Assembly: GCA_003353825.1 (NCBI GenBank) | Contig: PIVW01000347.1 | Coordinates: forward strand, 1-6,371 | Source of the DNA: Chloroflexota bacterium | Lineage (GTDB): Bacteria > Chloroflexota > Anaerolineae > J102 | Reading direction: 5' to 3' | DNA: 6,371 nucleotides | Shown here: piece after piece, positions 1 through 5,419 of the stretch | Layout: each line of letters begins with the position of its first letter | Position numbering within the stretch: position 1 is the stretch's first letter | Program-made: the position numbers and the translations under genes | Notes under the pieces: model-generated | Told to the model about the DNA's origin: nothing | Database searches by the model: none | What the model saw: only the letters and a program-made list of their open reading frames with translations

Positions 1-30
1 TTCCGACAGCCTGCTAGCTGGGATTGAAAC
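1..30 (+). CRISPR. Possible terminal CRISPR repeat, cut by the window edge
   Basis: The window opens with sequence ending in GGGATTGAAAC, the typical 3' end of many type I and type III repeats. Just before it is a short stem, CAGC (7-10) pairing with GCTG (17-20) around a six-base loop. No second copy occurs at the expected spacing (about 60-80), so if this is a repeat it is the last one of an array lying to the left, possibly without its first few bases. With GAAAC taken as the repeat 3' end, the array would read on the plus strand and the bases after 30 would be the trailer side. One repeat cannot establish an array. Confidence 0.4.
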
Positions 31-210
31 ATCATTATCTTACAAGAATACAGTAATTCCAAATACGGATATGCCGCTGCAACAGGCGAGCAATTTCTGT
101 CAGTTCGGCGTTCAGAGCAATGCGATTCTACGATGCGAGTTGGCTGTTTGTGCTGTTTTTAGGCTGAAATTCCTCGCCCTTATCCAATATCGGCGTCCGT
201 ATCCGCATGG

Positions 211-408
211 GTGAGGAAATCCTACCAGACAAGCAGGCCGGTTCGACTCTTTCTTGGCAGAATAAAGGATGGCGTCCCAGCAACAGGTGAACGTGTAGTT
301 GGCACAGGGCAGTTCATCCGAGAAGTCAATAATGGCAAAGAAAGGTTAGAATGGCACACCACTAATGCGCTGGGATTAATGCAGCAACTTGGCGCCATTC
401 CTGGATAA
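211..408 (+). CDS. Small hypothetical ORF, function not recognised
   Basis: A 65-codon frame opens with GTG. The same frame is open back to about 163 without a better start, and no clear Shine-Dalgarno precedes the GTG. The product has a basic N-terminal third (RKSYQTSRPVRLFLGRIKDG), then a Gly/Val-rich stretch and a Trp-His-containing C-terminal part ending LGAIPG. The residue composition looks more protein-like than a random frame, but I recognise no family, signal peptide or membrane segment. It could be the C-terminal end of a longer gene whose 5' part was lost. It lies beside a possible CRISPR repeat, and its end overlaps on the opposite strand an orphan gene start (376-447), so both cannot be intact native genes. 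Confidence 0.3.
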   Translation: MRKSYQTSRPVRLFLGRIKDGVPATGERVVGTGQFIREVNNGKERLEWHTTNALGLMQQLGAIPG

Positions 409-447
409 TATCCAAGCCGATTGTCGGCGAAGAAATTTGATGGGCAC
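376..447 (-). pseudogene. Orphan gene start, truncated after 23 codons
   Basis: On the minus strand a GAGGAGA Shine-Dalgarno (454-460) stands seven bases before a GTG at 447, a well-formed initiation site. It lies 62 bases downstream of the stop of the URO-D family fragment at 510, which is where a next operon gene would begin. The frame reads MPIKFLRRQSAWILSR and then stops at 376 after 23 codons. I read this as the genuine 5' end of a gene whose body was replaced, with the joint somewhere in about 376-430. The identity of the original gene cannot be told. The site could also be a chance match. Confidence 0.3.
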
Positions 448-509
448 GTTGTATCTCCTCAATAAAGGCTGCTATTCTTCTATTGGCAACTAGGTTGGGG
501 GTCGATTTT

Positions 510-743
510 TCATCCCATGTATTTCTCAATGCTGTAGTTTCCCTCTCGGCGCCATACCTCTAGAATCATTTCGTAGCGAGATAGCGGCATGCCGGTATAG
601 ACGCAGTTGCTGGTTGAAAAGATATACCCCCCTCCTGGCATGCCGTGCTTGAGAGCATAACGGGCAGAAGCGATGCCCTCCTCCTCGCTCCCCATGTCCA
701 GCTTGCCGCAATCCACATTGCCGATCATACAGACCTGATCCCC
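510..743 (-). pseudogene. URO-D family methyltransferase-like protein, C-terminal fragment
   Basis: About 76 residues match the C-terminal end of uroporphyrinogen-decarboxylase-like proteins (the URO-D fold that includes the MtaA and CmuA corrinoid methyltransferases). The order is DQVCMIGNVDCG, a helix with YALKHGMPGGGYI, then FSTSNCVYTGMPL, and a short tail ending YSIEKYMG and TGA. The Cys in STSNC sits where MtaA-type enzymes place the third zinc ligand. Everything upstream of about residue Gly-Asp-Gln (near 740) is missing: the frame continues open to a TTG at 788, but that part reads through the opposite-strand gene and has no family resemblance. The N-terminal three quarters of the barrel are absent, so the piece cannot be a working enzyme. 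The joint to the next fragment is at about 741-750. Confidence 0.75.
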
Positions 744-752
744 GGACAGGTC
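732..752. repeat. Perfect 6-bp inverted repeat at a head-to-head joint
   Basis: GACCTG (732-737) and CAGGTC (747-752) are exact reverse complements separated by nine bases. The repeat straddles the point where minus-strand URO-D homology ends and plus-strand URO-D homology begins. Such an arm pair could fold back and may mark the recombination or template-switch point. Confidence 0.6.
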
Positions 753-1220
753 ACGTATTCGTACATTGCCGAGGATCTGGGCGGGCAAAGCAATCTGCTG
801 TTTTCCGTCGAGACGATCCGGGAGTACCTACTGCCAGGCATGAAACGAATGGTCGGGTTGACACACGAGGCCGGAGCATACGCCTTCTGCCATAGCGACG
901 GCGCCATCCGTAACATCATCCCAGACCTGATTGAGATCGGTTACGATGTGCTCAATCCCATCCAGTGGCGTTGCCCGGGCATGGAACGTGATGCCCTCAA
1001 ACGTGATTTTGGCGAATATCTGATCTTCCATGGCGGTGTAGATAATCAGCAGACCCTGGCGTTCGGCAACGAAGAAGATGTTTGGCGGGAAGTGGCTGAA
1101 AATATCGAGATATTAGGAGAAGGTGGAGGCCACATCCTTGCCCCGTGCCATAATATCCAGGCTGTCAGCCCACCAGAAAATGTGGCGGCGATGTATAAAG
1201 CCGGTTATGAGCTTGGCTGA
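747..1220 (+). pseudogene. URO-D family protein, C-terminal half
   Basis: The plus-strand frame carries about 157 residues of a second, different URO-D family protein. Recognisable blocks in order are YIAEDLGGQSNLLFS (about 762-806), REYLLPGMKRM, FCHSDGAIRNIIPDL (about 885-929), LNPIQWRCPGMERDALK, IFHGGVDNQQTL, then GGGHILAPCHNIQAVSP (about 1122-1172) and a tail ending YKAGYELG. His at 891-893 and Cys at 1146-1148 fall at metal or catalytic positions of the family, with HSD in place of the HxC seen in MtaA. The N-terminal half is absent: codons before about 747 read antisense through the fragment at 510-743. The 3' end overlaps the opposite-strand DUF4432 gene by 16 bases, an unusual tail-to-tail arrangement. 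The native protein was probably about 340-380 residues. Now a remnant. Confidence 0.8.
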
Positions 1221-2248
1221 AGAATGCCAACCTCAAACTCTAGCTGATACTGCGTACTCTCGCCCGGCGCCAGATGGGGCAGATCATCTCGGGCACGGGC
1301 GATGGCCCGTCCTTCGACACCACTGCTATTTGCAGGCTCGATACCAAGAACGTAAGCGCCCTGCCCCATTTGTTTCCACTGAAAAAGATGGGGCAATTGT
1401 TCTTTGAAGAAGCTGATGCGCATACTCAGGCCTAATTGGGGGTTCTCCACCACGGCATGAACCTTGCCTTCTGCATCCACATTGGGGACATGGCGGAAGA
1501 CCTGTTCCTTGTAACCGGGCGTCGGCGCCTGGAATTCGAAGCAACTGTCTAATCCCGACTCTGCGACGGTATCACGAGGGATTGTGTCCTCGACATCGAC
1601 ACGCAGACGGGCATGTTCGCTCAGCAGTGGGAACCCGAGATTACAGTGGTAGAGAATGAGATGTGGCTGGGGTTCAAATCCCTGGTTGGTGATGGTGTCT
1701 TCCAGCAGAATCACGTTCGAAGCCAATGCGGTGGAGATGCGACGCTGTAGCAGAAAGTTCTCGCCGAAAAGACGTGTTTGACGGACGCTACCTGAGATCT
1801 CCAGACGATAGCTATCCCCCTCCCAGAAGGTACGATGACTGACCTGTTCAGCCGGCATGTTGCTGATACGGCCATGGATTCCATAGCTCTCACCGCCATC
1901 TTCTGAGGGCGCACCGATCTGATCGAGACCACAAGTGGTACATAACCCACCTTGGAAGGAGCGTAACCAACCCAGGCCATCTGCCTCATAATAGCTTGGG
2001 TGCATCCAACCAGAAGACGAAGCCCAGGCCAGAGGGATGCCTTTGTAGCGACAGGCCGCGATATCCAACGTCCTCTCGGCCATGACATCGAAACTAAGGC
2101 CGCTTCCTGTGTAAACGTGATAATACCGCGAGCCCCGCCCCGTACCATCGATCGCCTCAGCAGCTACGATGCCGGCGATCTGGTCCATGTGGCCCATACG
2201 TTGAATTAATTCTTGGCGGTTCCAGTCCTTTCCTAACATCTCGTACAT
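1205..2248 (-). CDS. DUF4432 aldose 1-epimerase-like protein
   Basis: A 347-residue protein, full length for the DUF4432 family (galactose-mutarotase-like beta-sandwich, grouped with aldose 1-epimerases). Likely role: anomer interconversion or binding of a sugar in the cytoplasm; there is no signal peptide and the true substrate is unknown. The N-terminal part has FDVMAERTLDIAACRYKGIPLAW (split as FDVMAERTLDIAA, 53-65, and CRYKGIPLAW, 66-75). It is followed by GGLCTTCGLD (100-109), YGIHGRIS (122-129, His125), LILYHCNLGFPLL (197-209, His201) and VLGIEPANS (300-308, Glu304). His125, His201 and Glu304 correspond in order to the His-His-Glu set of GalM-type mutarotases. ATG at 2248 is chosen because GGAGG (2255-2259) precedes it by six bases. 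That ribosome site overlaps the end of the permease remnant, so this gene was once cotranscribed behind a sugar ABC transporter. Its 3' end overlaps the opposite URO-D remnant by 16 bases. Confidence 0.9.
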   Translation of the reverse strand: MYEMLGKDWNRQELIQRMGHMDQIAGIVAAEAIDGTGRGSRYYHVYTGSGLSFDVMAERTLDIAACRYKGIPLAWASSSGWMHPSYYEADGLGWLRSFQGGLCTTCGLDQIGAPSEDGGESYGIHGRISNMPAEQVSHRTFWEGDSYRLEISGSVRQTRLFGENFLLQRRISTALASNVILLEDTITNQGFEPQPHLILYHCNLGFPLLSEHARLRVDVEDTIPRDTVAESGLDSCFEFQAPTPGYKEQVFRHVPNVDAEGKVHAVVENPQLGLSMRISFFKEQLPHLFQWKQMGQGAYVLGIEPANSSGVEGRAIARARDDLPHLAPGESTQYQLEFEVGILQPSS

Positions 2249-2250
2249 CG

Positions 2251-2367
2251 TTATCCTCCATTACGGAAATATCCTTTTGTCGCACCGGTGGTCAATCCGG
2301 CCACAAACTGATGCTGCGGGATGAAGACCACGACGACAATAGGGATCGAGAACATCACAGAAATCAG
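2251..2367 (-). pseudogene. Carbohydrate ABC transporter permease, C-terminal remnant
   Basis: Directly after the URO-D stop codon, in the same frame, the minus strand reads 38 residues: a hydrophobic segment (LISVMFSIPIVVVVFIPQ) then HQFVAGLTTGATKG and a short tail, ending with TAA at 2251-2253. This is the last transmembrane helix plus the conserved QxxFVxGLTxGAxKG end of MalG/CUT1-type sugar permeases, which normally have about 270-300 residues. The rest of the permease is missing, and there is no start codon or ribosome site of its own, so it is a deletion remnant. Its stop overlaps the ribosome site of the DUF4432 gene, showing the native gene order permease then DUF4432. The joint lies within a few bases of 2365-2370. 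Confidence 0.75.
2255..2259 (-). promoter_or_regulatory. Ribosome binding site of the DUF4432 gene
   Basis: GGAGG on the minus strand, six bases before the ATG at 2248. It lies inside the last codons of the permease remnant (Gly-Gly-stop), the close packing expected of adjacent operon genes. Confidence 0.75.
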
Positions 2368-3537
2368 TTATATCTCGTACGTGCACCTACGCGCTTCATC
2401 GGCAAATGCAGCGATCAGTTTGGGATCGGCATCGAAAAAATGATCAGAGGGGCTGATAATGAACCCTCCGTCCTCACCGGCGGCCTCGAAATTACGGCGA
2501 ACCGCGGCTCTGGTTGCTTGTTCCGAACACTCCTCGAAGTAGTGATATTGGTCGAAACTTCCGATCAAACAGACCTTGTCGCCGACACGCGCTTTTAACT
2601 CGGCCAGGCGCACATCACCACCCATCTCAGGGGGCGTGAGCGTCTCCATGGCACTGGGTTTCATTGCTGCAACGGTCTCGAGGATGGGCATCATGCCCCC
2701 GCATGTGTGATAAGCAATGCGCTGGCCGGCTTCGTGGGCGGTTTTGATCAGTTCACTGTCGTAAGGTGCGACAAAGTTCTCGAAGATATCTGGAGAGATA
2801 ACGGTCGTGGAGGCATCGCCCCCACCTAGTTCCAGTATATCGTATTGGGCGCCCTGCAGCGACTGGATAAAAATCGTCTTGCGAGCATGCAAGATCTTCA
2901 ACAATTCGTGTACCCAGACCGAATCATCGAAGGTCTCCATGATCATCTTTTGTGTACCAACCAGGCAGCATGCGTCTTGCCAGGTTCCTGGTTGTCCGAA
3001 TAGATCGAAACAGCAAATATGACCTCGCACCAATCCTCGTTCACCAAAGGCATTGGCTGTTGCATTGACGGCTTCTACATCACATTTGGGGGCTGTGACA
3101 AACTCCCCGATAAGATCGATGTCCGTTTTCTCTTTGATTAGGTGTTCGGTCACCCAGGTTGTATGGTCATTGGATTGCAGAACCGTGGTGAGTTCACCTT
3201 TTGGGGTGATGATACGATAGCGGGTGGTGGCATAGCGGGGATGAGGAATATCTTCGAACTCAATGCGCCAATCGTTGTTGGCGATACGCCTGGATTCGAG
3301 AAAGCCAGGTTCGCCTTGCGATGGGTCGTAGTATTCACCCTGATCGAGGTCAGGTCGATGTGGGACAGTCCACACGATCGCGTCCATGCCGAAATGATCG
3401 AAAAACCCTTGTTTTGAAATGCCTCCCATATACTTGTCAAGGAAGTAGGGCATCAGGTGATGTGTTGTCACAGGCAGTCGATCGGGAATACCCCTATCCA
3501 GTGCCGTGAGCATTCTTTGTTTCGAGGTCATACTCAT
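2368..3537 (-). CDS. URO-D family protein (MtaA/CmuA-like methyltransferase candidate)
   Basis: A complete 389-residue cytoplasmic protein of the uroporphyrinogen-decarboxylase fold. It begins with the usual family start (SKQRMLTALDRGIPDRLPV, 5-23). It then has WVTEHLIKEKTDIDLI (128-143), a helix with GGGDASTT (238-245), ISPDIFENFVAPY (247-259), AYHTCGGMMPILE (275-287), KVCLIGSFDQ (321-330) and GGFIISPSDHFF (357-368). The His277-x-Cys279 pair matches two of the zinc ligands in MtaA-type cobamide methyltransferases. Where those enzymes have a Cys near the C-terminus this protein has Ser-Asp-His (364-366), so zinc binding, if any, differs. It is unlikely to be the haem enzyme HemE, since these sugar-cluster paralogs lack its signature. 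ATG 3537 is supported by AGGAG (3546-3550) eight bases upstream. The exact reaction is unknown; methyl transfer is an inference. Confidence 0.85.
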   Translation of the reverse strand: MSMTSKQRMLTALDRGIPDRLPVTTHHLMPYFLDKYMGGISKQGFFDHFGMDAIVWTVPHRPDLDQGEYYDPSQGEPGFLESRRIANNDWRIEFEDIPHPRYATTRYRIITPKGELTTVLQSNDHTTWVTEHLIKEKTDIDLIGEFVTAPKCDVEAVNATANAFGERGLVRGHICCFDLFGQPGTWQDACCLVGTQKMIMETFDDSVWVHELLKILHARKTIFIQSLQGAQYDILELGGGDASTTVISPDIFENFVAPYDSELIKTAHEAGQRIAYHTCGGMMPILETVAAMKPSAMETLTPPEMGGDVRLAELKARVGDKVCLIGSFDQYHYFEECSEQATRAAVRRNFEAAGEDGGFIISPSDHFFDADPKLIAAFADEARRCTYEI

Positions 3538-3814
3538 TGCACGATCTCCTAGACATTGTTATCGAAGACGGAAAATCCCTCCGCCGAAAGGTAACTTGCA
3601 GGGTGGTGTTGATGTAGGGCGCACTGTTGCCGATGGGTTAGGCCTATTCGGTGTGCCCGGCGGGGGTCGGCTCTAGTTGGATGGTATGTGATCTGGAAAC
3701 AGTTGTCTAGATTCCATCCTGAGATCAAAGATCGGTCCATTAGGGAATCGATCTTCTCACGACAGTCTGTGTCGCCAATCTCTGATCTCGGGAGACACTT
3801 CACTCTGACCGGAC
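3538..3814. other. Region without a recognised gene
   Basis: Apart from the ribosome site at 3546-3550 I see no supported feature here. Open frames on both strands cross the stretch, but none shows family motifs, a credible start or a ribosome site. It should contain the promoter of the minus-strand URO-D gene, though no convincing -35/-10 pair was found by eye. The plus-strand joint into the fragment beginning near 3815 probably also lies in or at the end of this stretch. Confidence 0.4.
3546..3550 (-). promoter_or_regulatory. Ribosome binding site of the URO-D family gene
   Basis: AGGAG on the minus strand, eight bases before the ATG at 3537. It decides this start over the internal ATG two codons later (third codon). 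Confidence 0.7.
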
Positions 3815-4149
3815 TCGATATGGTATGGAGCGCACCGCTGGGGTTCACCTCCTTTGCCAATATCCAGCAGCACGGCGAGCGCTATCAAGATGAGTGGGGT
3901 ACCTGGTATGGATCGGATGAAAGCTCCTGGCCGGGCGCATGGATGGAGAATTTCGTGGTCAACAATCTGTTTGAAACCTGCAAAGCTTACGGCCGCTATC
4001 CCCTCGATATGGATGTGATTACGACCCGCATCACAGAACTGACTGAACAGGGCGCCGGTCTCGGTTGGGAAGTGAAGAAACCTGACGCACAGAAGGATGT
4101 GCAGGCGGCCAGAAAACGAAGGCCACGGCCCAAACGAACATCTGCCTGA
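3815..4149 (+). pseudogene. URO-D family-like N-terminal fragment joined to unrecognised sequence
   Basis: From about 3815 the plus strand reads DMVWSAPLGFTSFANIQQHG, then ERYQDEWGTWYGSDESSWPG. This resembles the N-terminal region of URO-D family proteins, where a 'DEWGT' block follows the first barrel strand. After about 3968 the family resemblance stops. The frame continues with LFETCKAYGRYPLDMDVI and TELTEQGAGLGWEVKKP and ends in a strongly basic tail (ARKRRPRPKR) before TGA at 4147-4149. I do not recognise this second part. The frame is open back to before the Met codon at 3688, but 3688-3814 looks non-coding. No ribosome site precedes the in-frame ATG at 3820. The stop lies three bases from the stop of the opposite SIS gene. 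It may be one uncharacterised protein missing its first ~50 residues, or a fusion of two remnants. Confidence 0.5.
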
Positions 4150-4152
4150 GGT

Positions 4153-5205
4153 TCACTCCTTGCTCGTGATCTTGGCTGCATGGCGAAATGAGGCTGGGGA
4201 AAGTCCCTTGGCTTGAGCCAGAGCGATCGTCAGCAGTTGCACCGGCAGGATCTCGAAGATAGGGAGGAGGGCGGGTGATGATCGTGGGATCGACAGTTCC
4301 ATACTCCCCACCCTGCGATTTCCCAGGGGATCGGGTGTAATCACAAGGCACCGCCCCCCCAGTTCAACGATCTCATTGGCCAGACGCTCGTGGAGCTGTT
4401 GAAAAGATGGAGTACCGGCGAAGATCACAGCCATAAAGTTGGAGTCAATGAGTTCGAGCGGTCCGTGCCGAAACTGTGCTGATGATAAACCCAAGCTCAC
4501 GACTTTGCTGGATTCCATGGTTATTAATGAGCCGGTTAGCACACCGGCCATACTGGCGCCCCTGCCCAGGAAGGTGAGGTGATCACGCTGACCCAAGAGC
4601 TCTTGCATTGTTTCAACACGCAGTTGCCATGAATCCAGAAAATGCTGAACATCGGCAACAGAATCGAGTACTTCATCCCGGGCCGCGTTCACATCCCCAC
4701 CTGTTAGTTGGGTTCCGAGCAGATGGTTAGCTGCCAAGGTAGCAGTATATGTTTTAGTCGAGACAGTAGCTTCATCGCCGGCCATGATGTCGATGGCTCT
4801 GTCTGACCACCTTGCCAGGGTGCTGTTGATGTCATTGGTGATGCCGATCACGAGCCCCGGCCGTTGTGATAACTCGGCCAATCGCTTGATCTCGACAGTC
4901 TCCCCAGATTGCGACACGGCGATAAGCAAGGTCTTATTGTCAATCGCAGTTGGGGCGTGATGAATCAGTTCAGAGGCATCCCACAACAAGGTCGGGATTA
5001 CGGCAGACGCGTTGAGGGACAGCCAAAGAGGATAACAGGCGTGTAGCGAACTGCCCATACCGGTGAGAATAATCTGGCGATAGCGCGAAGCCGATAGATC
5101 ATCAGCAAGCCCGTTCAACTGGACCTTGCTGACGGGGTAGTTTTCAGCGCATCTCACCAGCGCATTAGACTGCTCCAGGATCTCTTCGATAAATCGTTTT
5201 TTCAT
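4153..5205 (-). CDS. Double-SIS-domain sugar isomerase/deglycase (AgaS/FrlB/NagB-II-like)
   Basis: A 350-residue cytoplasmic protein equal to the isomerase half of GlmS without the glutaminase domain. SIS domain 1 carries TGMGSSLHA (48-56) and VSQSGETVE (97-105), followed by STKTYT (149-154). SIS domain 2 carries LGRGASMAG (213-221) and QFRHGPLELI (244-253). Glu231, His247 and Lys345 match the GlmS isomerase residues Glu488, His504 and Lys603 by motif, with identical Glu-His spacing (16). The expected reaction is isomerisation coupled to deamination or deglycation of a ketose/amino-sugar 6-phosphate, as in AgaS, FrlB or NagB-II; the substrate cannot be told. ATG 5205 (MKKRFIEEIL) is preferred because the in-frame extension to 5265 runs into the intergenic palindromic repeat. 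Its ribosome site is weak: AGGAAG lies about 14 bases upstream. A ROK kinase remnant lies upstream on the same strand. Confidence 0.88.
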   Translation of the reverse strand: MKKRFIEEILEQSNALVRCAENYPVSKVQLNGLADDLSASRYRQIILTGMGSSLHACYPLWLSLNASAVIPTLLWDASELIHHAPTAIDNKTLLIAVSQSGETVEIKRLAELSQRPGLVIGITNDINSTLARWSDRAIDIMAGDEATVSTKTYTATLAANHLLGTQLTGGDVNAARDEVLDSVADVQHFLDSWQLRVETMQELLGQRDHLTFLGRGASMAGVLTGSLITMESSKVVSLGLSSAQFRHGPLELIDSNFMAVIFAGTPSFQQLHERLANEIVELGGRCLVITPDPLGNRRVGSMELSIPRSSPALLPIFEILPVQLLTIALAQAKGLSPASFRHAAKITSKE

Positions 5206-5241
5206 AATAATAAGGGGGCTTCCTAGGACGCTTCTCCAATG

Positions 5242-5372
5242 TGTCACCCTGAGCGAATCAAACACACACTTCTCATTATCTAAAACGTTAGCGAAGGGTC
5301 TCGCCGTGCATGAACGCGAACCTCAGTTCATCAGCTGATCCTTCGCCAGCCGGGCAGTTCTTCAGAATGACA
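5242..5372. repeat. Palindromic intergenic (REP/MITE-like) repeat, interrupted
   Basis: The ends are near-perfect inverted repeats: TGTCACCCTGA (5242-5252) against the complement of TCAGAATGACA (5362-5372), 9 of 11 matching. Inside, GCGAAGGGTC (5291-5300) pairs with GATCCTTCGC (5337-5346), one mismatch. TGAAC (5311-5315) pairs with GTTCA (5326-5330) at the tip. The wording 'GTCACCCTGAGCGAA...GCGAAGGGTCTCGC' is a very common dispersed intergenic element in many bacterial genomes. Here the two halves are separated by 33 extra bases (5258-5290). It fills most of the gap between the ROK remnant and the SIS gene, and transcripts through it could form a long hairpin. Confidence 0.75.
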
Positions 5373-5419
5373 TTTCCATGAATGTGCGGTTGTGAGAACG
5401 AGAAGAAGCAGGGTGCGGT

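Noticed and set aside
35..125. Short minus-strand frame with NAELTEIARLLQRHIRIW
   Set aside because: Helix-like and possibly a gene remnant, but only about 28 codons between stops, without a start or ribosome site.
510..1220. A single frameshifted URO-D gene
   Set aside because: The two parts lie on opposite strands and both represent the same C-terminal region of the family, so one frameshifted gene cannot explain them.
1123..1407. Plus-strand 94-codon frame across the end of the URO-D remnant and DUF4432
   Set aside because: It is in a different frame from the recognised URO-D block and antisense to DUF4432; no motif of its own.
2311..2598. Plus-strand 95-codon frame opening with an Asp/His-rich stretch
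   Set aside because: It is the antisense of the permease remnant and the URO-D C-terminus, both of which have clear family motifs; the Asp/His-rich start is a by-product of the Val/Ile codons on the other strand.
3549..3860. Minus-strand 103-codon frame upstream of the intact URO-D gene
   Set aside because: No family motif or ribosome site, and it overlaps the more convincing plus-strand DEWGT region.
3814..4012. CTCGATATGG occurs at 3814-3823 and again at 4003-4012
   Set aside because: A 10-base direct repeat inside coding sequence with no further flanking identity; probably chance.
5206..5265. Longer start for the SIS gene at 5265
   Set aside because: The added 20 residues have no family similarity and run into the palindromic intergenic repeat.
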